From: Symbiodinium natans
Lineage: Eukaryota; Sar; Dinophyceae; Suessiales; Symbiodiniaceae
DNA length: 64,000 nucleotides
Assembly: GCA_905221605.1 (NCBI GenBank)
Contig: CAJNDS010002177.1
Span: forward strand, 495,001 to 559,000
Direction: 5' to 3'
Part shown: positions 33,463-57,900 of the stretch, piece after piece
Layout: each line of letters begins with the position of its first letter
How positions within the stretch are numbered: the stretch's first letter is position 1
Program-made: the position numbers and the translations under genes
Notes under the pieces: model-generated
Database searches by the model: none
Seen by the model: only the letters and a program-made list of their open reading frames with translations
Told to the model about the DNA's origin: nothing

Positions 33463-33897
33463 GTGAGTTTGGGTGCTGATGAGGGGGCAGGTAGGCACTT
33501 TGGGGGTGCGAATCACGCCCCCCAACCTCCCCCTTAGCTGCACCCCCGATGCGGAGAATGACCACGACGGAGGAGGGAGATTTCTTAATTCTATGATCCG
33601 AATCATGGAATCAGGTATCCCGGTCGTTGATTGAAAATCGCGGACCGATGTGCGTACTCTCAGGATTCTTCCACAACGACAGCTTGGAGGTACCTCAGCT
33701 GGGCTGGAGCCGGGTTTCGGGGTTTAGGGTTTAGGTTTTAGGTTTTAGGGTTTTAGGGGTTTAGGGTTTTGGGGTTTAGGGTTTAGGGTTTTAGGGTTTA
33801 GGGTTTTTGGGGTTAGGGGTTCTTCTGTTGTTGTTGTTGACCCCAGTTCCACTGTGCCCTGAACTCCGCCGCTGTCAGAAACGTAAGACCTATACAT

Positions 33898-33997
33898 TGG
33901 GATTTTCCCGCTTGTACGAACAGTCCTTAATGGGGATTATAGTCCCCCCTATTTTAATCCCTATTGCGGACTTTTAGTATAAGGGTGAGCATCCCAA
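33898..33997. mobile_element. Inverted-repeat element, family A (copy 4)
   Basis: The left arm ttgggattttcccgcttgta pairs with the right arm agtataagggtgagcatccc. A CCCTTAAA array starts within ten bases. Confidence 0.6.
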
Positions 33998-34002
33998 CCT
34001 AT

Positions 34003-34142
34003 ATCCCTAAACCCTTAAACCCTTAAACCCTTAAACCCTTAAACCCTTAAACCCTTAAACCCTTAAACCCTTAAACCCTTAAACCCTTAAACCCTTAAAC
34101 CCTTAAACCCTTAAACCCTTAAACCCTTAAACCCTAAACCCT
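34003..34142. repeat. Uniform octamer array CCCTTAAA
   Basis: About 16 copies of the 8-base variant CCCTTAAA end in standard CCCTAAA. It directly follows the family A element. Confidence 0.95.
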
Positions 34143-35906
34143 ATACACGATCTTAATCCCAAACCTACAAAGCCGCACTGGCCTCCTGCTTGCGACCTGT
34201 CTGCAGATCCTCCCCTTCTTGCAGAAACCTGTATTCTAGTTGCTTCGTGCTAATCTGAAGCAGGGTATGTATTGTTGTTATTGTTATTCCTGTTGTGGTA
34301 ATTGCTGTTTCGGTGATAATTAGCAGCCTGATGATTTGGCAGCCATATTGTTTTAGAACCAGACCTTCTGAACTGTGCGCACCTTAAGTGGCCCCACCTA
34401 AAGCATCCCGAACGACTCTTATCCTTTCCGGATTCTGGCTCTGAATGCACTTTTTAAGACTCCTCCGTGCCCGAATTTTCGAGAATGGCTGGGGGATTCA
34501 ATAAGGTCATCCAGATCCCTAGGCCCCTGAAACTTTGAACCCAGACGGACCAAATAAGCACTTCATTAGCCTTGCTCTCAAAGAATCTAGTGGGGGGGCG
34601 GGGGGGCAGTCTGTGCCTCGAGGTGCAGGATCTCGTAGCTGCAGAGAGCACGGCGGAGGTCCTGGAGGCCCAGCTACCGTTTAGGGTTTAGGGTTTTAAG
34701 TTTTAGGGTTTAGGTTTTAAGGTTAAGGGTTCAAGGCTTGAGGGCTTAAGTCTCAGGGGTATTTGTAGGGTTGAGGAGCAGGAAGGCGCCTTTGACGGCT
34801 CCGTTTTCCTCTCGTGCAGCCTAGTTGATAGCTTTTAAGCCTTTCAGAGTGGGTTTAGATTTGTTGTTTGTTTGGAGGGGGGGGGGGACCTAACTTTAGC
34901 CGAAACCCTATAAACCCTAAAGCCCAACCCCCGAAATTCCATCAACCCGAAACCCGAAACCCTCGACCTAAATCCGCAACCCCAAGCCTGGCCTGAACCC
35001 TAACCGCCTTGAATTCTGAAGCCCCAAGCCCGAAACCCTAAGCCTAAAAACTCCTTAAGCCCTCACATCTCCAGGCAACGAAGCTTCTCCAAGGATTGCC
35101 TGCTGATGTGGTGACCCTGGCCAGGCACACTGCAGGGAAGTGGGGGGCTTCAGGGTTTTAGGGCTTCAGGGTTTTAAGGGTGGTAGGGTTTTAGGGTTCT
35201 GATTCGGGGTTGAGGGTTTTGGTGCCAAGGCAAAGACCCGATTAGCCGAAAGGTTCAGCCCCGTCCTCGTCTCCTAAGCTCTTAAGCGAACATCCGGCTC
35301 CCTGCCTCCGAGCCCCCCCCCCCCCCCCCACAAAGCCCTCCACAACCCGGCAGCCCCCGACTTGAAACCACCATGGAAGAGGACGGAGATGCTTGCAAGG
35401 AAGCTGCTGCAGGAGGGGGTGTGGGTGCAAGGCTTGCAGGGTGTGGGGGTTTAGGTTCGGGTGTAGCTACTGGAGTTCAGGGGTGGCTGCAAGGGACTGG
35501 GGTGCTGGCGTCTAGGCTTACAGGGTTTGCAAGGTGTAGGGTGTTTGGGGGTGCCTTCTTCCGCTGATCCGGAGTCATATTCTGGGGCGTGCACGCAATC
35601 TTTGTAGCGTCCTTGGTATGCAGGACCTACTTACAAGCCATGACCCCGAACCCTGCAGGCAAACCTTGTAACCTGCTTCGCTTGAGGACCGGAGGCTTGT
35701 GGGCCACCCTCGCCCCGCCCAGAAACCTTGAAATCCTAGCGAGCTTCCAGTCTCTATTTCAGGTTGGCGCGCAACACCTCACTCCCTTCACCCCCGAAAT
35801 AATCTCCTTCCTGCCATATGGGCCTTTGAAGTCTGACGCCTGATTCCGTACTCCATCGTAAGTCGGTCGAACTCCACATCCCTCGAAAGCCCAAGCTTCT
35901 TCCCAG

Positions 35907-35955
35907 CAGAGGAGCAGCTGGAAGAAGTTGCTGAGCTGAAGGACTCTTGGGGTGC
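35907..35955 (+). CDS. Candidate exon with coiled-coil character
   Basis: Acceptor ttcttcccag is followed by EEQLEEVAELKDSWG, then a possible GC donor (GGT|gctgct). Its start phase does not match 33462, so its gene is unclear. Confidence 0.3.
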
Positions 35956-36553
35956 TGCTTGAGAAAACTCAGTCAAGGCAAGCCCTCAGCTCTTGAATCC
36001 TTGAGGTCCAAACAAACGACCTCAAAGCCTTAAACCCTAATCCCTAGACCCCAAACCCTAAGCTTTTTTGTGGGTTTGGGTCCTGCTGACGGAACTTGCA
36101 GCCGACAGCCGAAGGAGCGTGGGCTCCTTACGTCATCGGATGCCTCGAAGCCCCCTGGCTTAGACTAGGGTGGATATATATATATATATATATACAGATT
36201 TTTCACAACCTATAGATACACATATATATGTATATGTAGAAATACACACACATACATACATACATACATACATACATACCTACATATATATATACACATA
36301 TACTACAACATAGCATGAGCAAAATGAAGAAACTTATCTCCAAAATGCTTGTTTGGAGTGCTTAGGTCCTTGGCTCCAGGACTTCGGGGATGCATGGGTG
36401 ATGGTTTTAGGGGTTTAGGGGTTCAGGGGTTTAGGGATTACCAGGGTGCAGCCAGCACAACTCCTCCCAAAAAAGCTGGCTCTGAAGCGCCTCAGGTTTG
36501 AGGGTCTCGAGTTCATTGGAGTGTCAGGCCACTAAACCCCAAACTTCCTGCAG

Positions 36554-36641
36554 GCTGGATCATCGGGTTCAAGACTCGCTGCTCAAGTTACTGCGCCAGC
36601 CAAAGGATCAGTGGCTGCAGAGCAAGGCGTGACATCGGGCG
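36554..36641 (+). CDS. Candidate exon upstream of channel copy 2
   Basis: Acceptor cttcctgcag and donor gtgagt. The phase-consistent frame reads AGSSGSRLAAQVTAPAKGSV and then AAEQGVTSG. Another frame (DHRVQDSLLKLLRQPKDQWL) is open and would use a GC donor at 36627. Confidence 0.4.
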
Positions 36642-38641
36642 GTGAGTTGTGTTGATGCGGCGCGTTTTGTAGGCTCTCGGACGTTGAGGCACACAGGATC
36701 CGGGCACTTTTTGGTAGGTTTTCCCATCCAGACTGGATGATGGAGGGTGTTGTTCAGACAGGGACCTTGGTTGGAGCTAGAGACGCAAAGACCCCCCGAG
36801 TTCCCACAACGTAGTTCCCAGAGCGTGCACGACAACCGGAGATTTAGCCTCCCCTTGGCAAGACACTGAACCCCTACTAAACCACCCTGAAAAAATAGAT
36901 ACTGCTCCCGAAGCCCGAAGCCCAACCTCAAACCCGAAACCTTAAAACCTTAAGCCCCAAATCCTAAACTGGCAGTTTAGAGTTTACAGGGTGTAGTGGT
37001 TTGGAGTATAAGAGGCTCGTGGGAGGCTTCAACCCCCAGAACTTGCAGCGCCTCGCAGGCAGCAGCAGATCAGTGAGAACCATGCCTAAGGCAAGATTTG
37101 GGTAGACTTGGATAGACCTGGGTCGGTTTGAGGCTTGTGACAAAAGTCTTGCAAACTGAGAGTTGAAGGCAGCTTGTGGCGCAAGGCGATTCTTAAAGGG
37201 TGAGGCTCTCAAAGGCTGCAGGTACTATATTGAGAGATTGAAAGGTTCAGGCGTGAGGACTTGCTGATCAATGCGCAGCTACTAATACCTGCATGCGTCG
37301 AAAGGTTTGTTGCAGAGTCCGTGGTCTTGGAGCCGTCTTCTGTTTCAGGTCTAGCAGTGCGCTCTCTCCTAGAAGGTCCTACGGCGACAATCTTCGAAGC
37401 ACATTGGGTCCCGCCCCGTTCTGGATGGGACATGATCTATAGATAGTGGCTGCCTGAATCTGAGTGCCAAGTGTAAATTCAGGGATGTGTGGTTCAAGTC
37501 AGGCTTTAGCGTCTATGGCGCCTCCCTTAACATTGTAGAGACCTTCAATGTGGCAAGCCTGAACTTCGGAGGAGCTTTGGGCGTACACGGCGAATGCACT
37601 GCACCACGTCCTCTGCTGGTTACCAGGGTGCCGCATTGCGGAGCGCACATGCAAAAGATTGCCACCCCTGTTTCGTGTACAGCCTTTAGGCACTGAAGGG
37701 CTTGATGCTGCCTGCAAGGCATGTCTGGGCTTCAGGTGGAGGTTTACTCGTGATGGCTTTTGCCACACCAGAGCCTTTGTTGTTCAGGGTTCAGGACCGG
37801 AAGCCCTCAACACATGCTTGACCAGACGCAGATCATCGCAAGCCCTAATCCTCTGATTCGGCGCGTTCGTGATTTCGGGTTTAGGGATCGTGGAGTTTGT
37901 GATTTGGGGTTGAAGTCTCAACCCATGCAGCAGTGTCTGGTGGCTGAACAGACGTACCTGCCCGAACCTAGATGAGCTAAACAAGACCTGCGGTCTTCGC
38001 CTTGCGCCGCTCCGCCTTGTCTTTTTTTGGAGTAGCAGCCATGATGGGCTTCGAGTTGATGATGCTTTTGGGGGTCTTATAGGGATATGTGGATGAGATG
38101 CTGCGCTTGGCTGTCGCTGAAAGCCATCTAGAGAGTCCATGCTGACATGACGCCAGTGTCGTGATTCCAGCTTGCAGAGTCCTAAAACAAGTGACATGTC
38201 TTTGTAGAAAGCAAAGCACGAGACAGCATGTCATGAAGCCACTTGCATGCCCAGAAGGCCATGTAAACGAAAGCCTTTGTGAGAAGCTGAGCTCCGACCC
38301 CTGGCCAAGCCATGGAGACGTTGGACCCTGAGCCATTCCGTCCCTTGGTTCAGGGTTTAGGGTTTAGGGTTTAGGGCTTATAAGGGTTTAGGAATTAGGG
38401 TTTAGGGCGTCAACGACCCTACAAAAGCCTCGGCGCAACCGTTAATTCGGAGCCCTCGGCCCCCTCCTGTGATTTGTTGGATTTTCCAGGATTGGGATTC
38501 AGGGCGGGCTATGTGTGTATAGAAGTGGTCGCAAAGCACACCTGCGATTGCAATGCTGTGGGGATCAGAAGCCGAGAAATGAGTCACCAAGCTGTAATGA
38601 CTAAACCCCAACATCAAGCCCTACAAGCCCTGTGAACGCAG

Positions 38642-38752
38642 GTCAGTTCTTAGAAGCGAAGTTCGAAGAACAGTCCCAGAAACTCCGCTGCAAGCTGAGC
38701 CCCGGTCCATGGCCAGGGACGCCTGAAAGGAGCGTACGGCTCATCCAGTCGG
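38642..38752 (+). CDS. Candidate exon upstream of channel copy 2
   Basis: Acceptor tgaacgcag and donor gtttgg flank 37 codons: QFLEAKFEEQSQKLRCKLSP, then GPWPGTPERSVRLIQS. It starts and ends in phase 1, fitting 36641 upstream and 41055 downstream. Confidence 0.5.
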
Positions 38753-40944
38753 GTTTGGCTTGGGGGTCCAGGGTTCAGGCTGAGGGTTCAGGAAAACTAT
38801 ACGAACTTGGGACAGTTTCGCTGCGCTGGTGTGTGGCCCAAGAGATCAACCTTTGAGCTCCAAGCCCTCTTTTGTTGCTGAAACTTTAACCTGGTGGTTC
38901 TTGGCAATGAATGCGGACATTACAAGTACCCTCCTAGAATCCCTTCAAGGGTAAGATGATTCCCTACCAAAAAGCAGTAAGTGTAATCCCTAAGGCTTCA
39001 AGTGTTAGGAGCGTTAGGAGCTGGCAGCTGGGTTCTAGGGCAGGCTAAGGTTTAACAATTGGGCCAATTCTTGCCCCCCCCCCCCCCCCCCACCTGGCTC
39101 CGTATGCTGATGCGAAGAAATCACCACCCTCCCCTGCCAATCCCCAACGCAGCACGTCCACCTGCAGGATTTAAGTAGGTGTTGGGTGCCCTGTAATTTG
39201 GGCACATGGCAGACAAGAGACTGAGTGATTCTGACAGTGAGCTTCGGGCACTGGTCTGCTGAAAGCCCTGTTTAAACCCTAAACGCTAGATCGGTTATAG
39301 CCGAGGATTCTCCGAGTCCTCTCGCGGCAAGTGGAAGGCCCTCTGCCATGCCTTCGTGAGGGTGAGAGTAGAGATACCGTGCTTTGAGCTACGACTTTTG
39401 GTTGAAGTGGTTTGAGGATTTGGGCACGGCCTTATTGGGTCCACAATTAGTTAGCCTTAGAGGACACCCTAACGTTGCATTTGAAGCAAATCAAGAGCGG
39501 GCTCTTCACTTGCAATTCTATCTTGCTTCCCCTGCTGCTAGATTTTGCTGGATTTCCTTATAGTGGAAATTAAATACGTTGTTGTTTGCTATTTCCGATC
39601 CCCTTTGCGTCCGCTCAAGCAAGATATTTCTTCAATAGAGCCGAGTGAGTCAGTTTCTGCAAACATGAAATGCAGCACTCGCATACTTAGTTTACTCCAT
39701 CTACTCAAGACCTGAACCCCAAGCATGATCTCCCATACGGAGGACTTGACAGCTCCACCCCCCCCCCCCCCCCCTCTCCAACCCCATTTCTGAGAACCCT
39801 ACCCTAAACGCTAAACCCTAAACCCTCAACCCTAAATCCTAAACCCTAAACCCTAAACCCTACACCCTAAACCCTAAACCCTAAACCCTTCCCCCCCCCC
39901 CCTGCTGACAGTAGGACTGCAGCGAGCGGCCCGAGCAGCGTGGGACCCGTCCCTGTGGTCTGGCTATGATTCAAATTCAGGGCTTTTAGGGCTTGGGGCC
40001 TATAGGACTTAGGGTTTAGGGTTTAGGGTTTACGGTTTAGGGTTTAGGGTTTTTTTTGTTCGGGGCGTAGGTGGGTTTTCAGGGTTCATCAATGGTTTAG
40101 GCTTTCAGGGCTTTGACTCCGAATCCAAACGTTGTGATGGCTTTACCGCTCGTTGTATGTGAGGTGTGGTATACGGGGCATGAGCGCATAATCGGTCCGC
40201 GCCCTAAACACTTGTAAGCCCTGCAACACCTAACCCGAAGCCTCTAATGAGGAAGCGTTAGACCTCCTGCCAAGGATTCTAGGATGCCCAGTAGTACCCC
40301 CTTTTCGGGGGGGTTTAGGTTCCCTTATAAACCCCTTTAAGCAAAAAAGCCCTAAACCCTAAACCCTAAACCCTTTTTAAGCCTTGGTTACTGGGCAGCC
40401 TAGGATGCAGCAGAGTCCGCGGCAGCATACAAAGCCAGATCGCTCCCGCCCGCACATCCGAGAGGTTTCCGTGACCCGGCCTGGCCTACATGGAGAGTTT
40501 AGGGTTTAGGGTTTAGGGTTCAGGGTTTAGGGTTTATAGGGTTTAGGTTTTAGGGTTTAGGGTTTAGAGTTGTGCCTAAAAGTTGCAGAGTTTGGTAAGG
40601 TATCGGTTCTGTGCGGCTTTCTGTAGCGTTCAGGGTTGTAAATAGAGTATGTAATTTCGAGGCCGCTGGTGCTGCAGCCTTTCAGGGGGATGAGCTCTGC
40701 AGAGTCGTAGTTGGTGGTAACTATATGTTTAAATCCTGCAAGTTGGTTTGCGCTGTGTGTGGTCTGCGTTACACATCAGGGGCATGTCATATTGTCGAGA
40801 ACTCGAGAGTTACACAACCCATCAGTGAATATTCAGGATCCAAAGAAAACGTTTATTCTGTGGCCGAGGGCTTCCAGATCAGCTCTCAACTGTTACCGGT
40901 GCCCTCGACGAAACCCGTTTGATATCAATGAAACGCCTTTCAAA

Positions 40945-41031
40945 AAGGGGTCGGAATAATTAAGAAAGGTTTCTCTTATAGTCCCTTACAAGCCCCCGAA
41001 AACCCTATTCTAATTCTTAAGGCCCCTGTAT
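40945..41031. mobile_element. Small inverted-repeat element, family B (copy 4)
   Basis: ggggtcggaataattaag is mirrored by ctattctaattcttaaggcccc. It is the clearest copy of this family. Confidence 0.6.
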
Positions 41032-41054
41032 TACGCTTATCCAGCTTGGCCCAG

Positions 41055-41120
41055 GACTTCGGCAAAGAGGCGAGGTGGGTTTCGAGGTTGACGTGTTGAG
41101 GAAGATTGCCCAGATATCAG
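41055..41120 (+). CDS. Candidate exon upstream of channel copy 2
   Basis: Acceptor ggcccag and donor gtgacc flank LRQRGEVGFEVDVLRKIAQI, phase 1 to phase 1. Other frames are closed. Confidence 0.45.
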
Positions 41121-41341
41121 GTGACCCATATGGACAGTTCTCCAGATTATGGATATTCATGGTGCCTGTGTTTGGGGTACGAAAATGTGAACCGCGAAGG
41201 GACCGTCATCTAGAAGCATATGATGGCCGATATCAACCATCGCAGCCGAGTTTAGGTTTTTAGAGGGTTCCTGGGCTGTGGCGTTAAGATGTAAGCTGAA
41301 GCCCTGAACCCTGAGACCTGGAAGCTTCTCGTGCCCGGCAG

Positions 41342-41425
41342 GACGAGACAGTGGCCGACGCTCTGTGGTCGGAGGGGCCATCCGCATCCCCGGCAGCACC
41401 TTGGCTTCGGAACTCTGCGGACCAA
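41342..41425 (+). CDS. Candidate exon upstream of channel copy 2, frame uncertain
   Basis: Acceptor gcccggcag with a GC donor. The frame set by the previous exon reads RDSGRRSVVGGAIRIPGSTL; the frame DETVADALWSEGPSASPA is also open. The stretch is GC-rich. Confidence 0.4.
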
Positions 41426-41699
41426 GCTCCAAACCCTCTGCCGTCCCCAGCTCTAAACCCTAAACAGCCTCAAACCGAAACAGCCTAAACCCCCAACCCC
41501 TAAGCCTCTAAGCCCAAAAACGCAGAACCTAAACTCAGAACAACCCAAGCTCTACCCGACTAGTCCTTAGGGACTGGTGGGGAGGTTCGGAGGTTCAGGC
41601 AGGGGATTTAAGATTCATGACAGAGAGCCTTCAATCCATGGACCCCATCCCCTAGGCCCTAAAGCCCGAAAGCCCTAAAGCCCACAGCGTCGAACCTAC

Positions 41700-41782
41700 T
41701 GGGTTTAGGGCTTAGGGCTTAGGGCTTAGGGCTTAGGGCTTAGGGCTTAGGGCTTAGGGCTTAGGGCTTAGGGCTTAGGGCC
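41700..41782. repeat. Uniform variant array GGGCTTA
   Basis: Eleven to twelve consecutive copies of GGGCTTA, a one-base variant of GGGTTTA, without any standard unit mixed in. Confidence 0.95.
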
Positions 41783-41791
41783 ACCTGCGAG

Positions 41792-41868
41792 GAGCTACCG
41801 AGCCCTACCTCCATGAACGGCTCAACCAGGGAAACCAAGGAGGATCCACGATGGCTTGCAAAACCAAG
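41792..41868 (+). CDS. Candidate exon upstream of channel copy 2
   Basis: Acceptor ctgcgag and donor gtaggg. The phase-consistent frame reads ATEPYLHERLNQGNQGGSTM, then ACKTK; the alternative reads LPSPTSMNGSTRETKEDPRW. Confidence 0.4.
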
Positions 41869-41875
41869 GTAGGGC

Positions 41876-41998
41876 TTATAGGGTTTGTAGAGTGTTACAG
41901 GGTTTGTAGGGTTTATAGGGTTTACAGGGTTTACAAGTAGGGTCAGGGTTTGTAGGGGGGGGATTTATAGGGTTTATGGGGTTTGTAGGGTCTACGCT
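41876..41998. repeat. Variant array GGGTTTGTA / GGGTTTATA
   Basis: Nine- to ten-base units related to the telomere repeat, with added GTA, ATA or ACA, for about 120 bases. Confidence 0.85.
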
Positions 41999-42117
41999 TT
42001 GCCCTCGTGCCGCTTGTCAACCCACAACGGCCACCCACAATACCCTCTATTCGGGCTTAGGGTTTTTCAGTTGATATCTACATGCCCCAGTGCTGGTTAA
42101 TGTTGTATCCTGAGTAG

Positions 42118-42595
42118 TGTGCCCCCCCGGAATTGTGAAAAAATCCAAAGAAATTTCAGGGGGTCTATTTGAGGAGGTCCCCCGGAATTGTGAAAAAATC
42201 GGGCGAGCAAAATTTCGGCGAGGCTGTTGAATGGCGTTGTTGTCTAGAAATCGCTTCTGAACTGAGCCTGCGAGACCAAAGATCAAAGGTTTAAAGCCTG
42301 AAACTAAGATTTCCTTATTAAATTCTGTTGTACCGAGGCCGGGCAATCAAATTTCAAAGGGGGTAGTACAGCAGCTGCCCGAATGCTGTATAATATAAAA
42401 CGTTTGGTCCCCCGGAATTATTTTGTTTTTTGCGGGCTGGCTTGGTTGGGATAGATGGACCGCCTTAAATTCATATAAACTTATCCCTTTGCAAATCATG
42501 TGGATCCCTTTTACCATCATACAATCCCTTTTAAATTCATATAAACTCATCCCTTTTAAAATCATATAAAGCCAGATCCCCCCCCCCCCACCCCC
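42118..42595. repeat. Dispersed direct repeats
   Basis: cccccggaattgtgaaaaaa occurs at about 42124 and again at about 42180, and a shorter copy (tcccccggaatta) near 42408. From about 42465 an imperfect unit containing atcccttttaaattcatata repeats three to four times. Confidence 0.8.
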
Positions 42596-42635
42596 CCAAA
42601 TTGCCCCCGCCCCCACACTAAAAGTGCATTTGTTG

Positions 42636-42737
42636 AGGGGGGGGGGAGGGGAGGGCGGGGGGGGAGGGCGGGGGGGAGGGCGGGGGGGGGCGGGGGGGAG
42701 GGCGGGAGGGCGGGGGGAGGGGAGGGGGGGGGGGGCA
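42636..42737. repeat. GGGGGAGGGCGGGG tract
   Basis: About 100 bases of G runs broken by A and C, with strong G-quadruplex potential. Proline-rich frames on the minus strand are artefacts. Confidence 0.9.
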
Positions 42738-43933
42738 TGTTGCAGCTGATTTGGAGGGGCTTTGGCTTTCGACCTTTTTCAAATTTGTACAGTGTGTCAA
42801 CATGGTGCCTTGGAAGATGATTTGAGAGGCGGAGGGCCCTTGAAAACTGGCTCACTCTTTGCACTGGCTCTGAATTTGCTGCAGGTTCTAGTACTGCCTG
42901 GCTGCCACCTTGGCAAACACGCTGTTTAACTACTGGAGGTCAAGCCACTAGTTCCGAAGGCCAGGCGGGAGGAGGTGGCTCTTCGTGGCTCTTCTGCCTT
43001 CTTCTTCTGGGGCTCCTAAAGCTGCACACCCTGGTGCATGGTTGTGCCCCGTTTGCCAGCAGTCCTGTCGGGTCAAAAAGTACCATCTTCGTACCCGCCA
43101 TCCGGAGGTGCCTGTGCCGTCAACCCAAGTTAAACCCTAAAGCCTTTTACTAGCATAAACCTTGTCACACTTTCAACCCTTTCACCTTGGTTAACCCTTT
43201 TGGCTCTAAACGCTTTAGCCACTTTCGCTCATGTTGCTCTGGTACCTGTCAGCCTGTTAAGCTGTGAACCCTTCAAGCATAAACCTAAAAGCCCCTAAAA
43301 CCACATCGAGGAGCCGGAGGAGGCACGAGAGATGCGGCCCTCGGAAACAGTGGCTGCGAAATCCACCAGGGGCTCAGATCCTGGGCTTACAATGCAATTT
43401 AGGGTTTGAGGCAAAGTTTAGGGTTGAAGGTGTGACAGGCTGCTGGTGCTAAAGGAGCCAGTGTTGGGTCATGTGGTCAGTTTAAGCTTCGGGGTGTCAG
43501 AACTGTCATGATACTGCGTTTTCAGGCAGGGTCTGGGGTGTACATCGCGTCGTTAAAAAAACTTACCTGACCCCGTTTAGGAATGCAGGGCTTCGGGTAC
43601 ACCACAATAGGCCCTCTGTGACGCTGACCACTGGTCTTCGCGGATGCTGTGAACTTGATCTGTGTGTCAAGGTCTGCTCTGATGAGAGGCACAACTGGGC
43701 TGCTTGGCATCCCCAAGCGCAGAACTCTAAAGAAGCCATTTCTCCGTTGCACGTGGTTTTTTGTTGGGTACTTGAATTGCGGTTTGAGCTCATAGGGCGT
43801 TGGGGTCTGTTGGGGTTCAGGCTTTAGGGCGCCTGTCCTTGTAGGATCACATGGTACCTTTGCAAGTGTTGCTTTGGCTGAAGATCCTTGAGCCCACGGC
43901 ACTGAGGATGTAGCCATGCGTGAGAGCTTTCAG

Positions 43934-43993
43934 AGCCACCGGCAGAATGCCAAGAAGGCCATGCAGCGAACTGGAGGCTCTGGCTGTCGTTGT
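43934..43993 (+). CDS. Candidate exon upstream of channel copy 2
   Basis: Acceptor gagctttcag is followed by SHRQNAKKAMQRTGGSGCRC in phase 0, with a GC donor at 43994 before a stop. A second open frame (SELEALAVVVRSYAQTTECR) would end at donor gtaggc (44033). The frame is uncertain. Confidence 0.35.
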
Positions 43994-44151
43994 GCGATCA
44001 TATGCCCAGACCACTGAGTGCAGGGTATATGAGGTAGGCTGATTCTCGTCGCGTTTGGTGCGTCTATCTCTCGTTCCTTATTAATGTTGGGTGCATATAT
44101 GAATTGGGCTTCGTTTTTGGGATATCAGCAGTAAAGATGCTGCCTCATGTG

Positions 44152-44185
<34 letters not shown>

Positions 44186-44598
44186 ACACATAAATATATG
44201 CTTGAACTTTTGAAGCGAGTGCAAAAGTGCAAGATGTTTCATGAGGCGGCAAATTGGAGATGCGGTCTCTCAGCTTGGAGACGCACAGCTCAACCGTTAC
44301 ATAACATAATAGCTGTCGGGGTTTGGGAGTAGGAGGTTAGGGCTTGGTTTTATTTCAGGCTCCCCTGTAGGATGGTTTGGAATATGTCTCCTGTTGAATG
44401 TACACATGCATGCATTCAGACATGCATACGCGTATTGGCGAATTTGAAGCGTAGAACATTCCAGAGCCAGGGTAGTTTTCAGGTGGCGTTGGAAGGCTAA
44501 GCCCTCCAGAATAAACTATTATCTGTGTGCTTTCCGCCACGACCCACTGCCTTAGGAAGTGCCTCGGCAAACAAATCGGGCGCAGGGCTAACCCCCAG

Positions 44599-56811
<12,213 letters not shown>

Positions 56812-57129
56812 GCCCGTGAATGCTGAAGGTTCCGGCACCCTGAACTCTAGGGTTTAGGGTTTAGGGTTTAGGGTCAAGGGTTTAGGGTTTAGGGTGTAAA
56901 CCTCGAGCTGAAGAGAACCAAGGACGTGGAAGTTTCCATTTTTCCCACCCATTTGGCCCTCCACTAATCCAAGATTGGGCTTAGGGTTGAGGTGCTACAA
57001 AAAACATATCCAGAGCACGACAAAGAATACGGGACCCCCGGCAAGCCCAGTCTATAGCCTCTAGCCTTGAAGGCTCTATCCCATGTGCCCCACCACCCTT
57101 GGCCCCATGAATTCTGGACCCTGCCTTAT

Positions 57130-57236
57130 TTCTACATCCTCCTGGGGAATTCTTTCTTATTTTGGTTTGTATATAAAACCCAAGAGGATATTAAACATAA
57201 TATTTCCATTAAGGTTACCAAGGGGAGTATAGATTT
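57130..57236. mobile_element. Small inverted-repeat element, family D (copy 2)
   Basis: It contains tttgtatataaaacccaaga, ggatattaaacataatattt and aaggggagtatag, matching 7317-7432 block by block. Confidence 0.5.
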
Positions 57237-57289
57237 CAGCCCAAAAGGACCCCTGGATGGCCCTAAGCCCTGATTCCTGTCCTTAACCC

Positions 57290-57900
57290 TGAAAACCCAA
57301 CCCTAGAAGCCGCCGAACGTGAAACCCTGAAGCCCAAACCCTAAACCGAGCCCCGTAGACCCTACCCCCCAAACTCCTAAACCCTAAACCCAAAACTCTT
57401 GAACTCGAAGCCCTAAACCCTGAACCCTAAACCCCAAACCCTAACCCCTAAACCCGTCCGAGGTTCGTTTTCGGGTGCCAGCAACTCCAGGGCCCTGCGA
57501 AGGGTCTCCAGGCGGGTTCGCGCGAAGGGTTTTCGAACCGGGGTTGCAGATTTTCCGAGAGTTTAAGGGTTTCAGGGTTTTAGGGTTGTAGGGTTGTGGC
57601 GGGTTCAGGGTTCAGGGTTTAGGGTGTATGGAGGGGGGTTTGCAGCTTTTTCCGAGAGTTTAGGGTTTAGGGTGGTAGGGCTTCAGGGGCTTAGGGTATT
57701 CGAGCTTGAGGGCTTGAGGTTTTGTACGGTTTGTAGGGTTTGCAGGGTTTGTAGGGTGTGTAGGGTTTTTAGGGCTTTAGAGGTTTTCGGGTTTTAGGGG
57801 TTTAGGGGGTTTAGGGTTTCAGGGTTTTTGGGTTTTAGGGTTAGCGGTTCAGGGTTTAGGGTTTAGGGTATAAGGTTTATACATTCGGGTGTGTACGTGT
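57290..57900. repeat. Degenerate CCCTAAA then GGGTTTAG region
   Basis: Scattered, diverged CCCTAAA units up to about 57455 are followed by diverged GGTTTAGGG units, in inverted orientation. It resembles an old facing pair of telomere-like arrays. Confidence 0.7.

Noticed and set aside
40611-40922. 103-codon plus-strand frame
   Set aside because: It has no splice sites at its edges, no motif and mixed codon choice; a chance frame is as likely.
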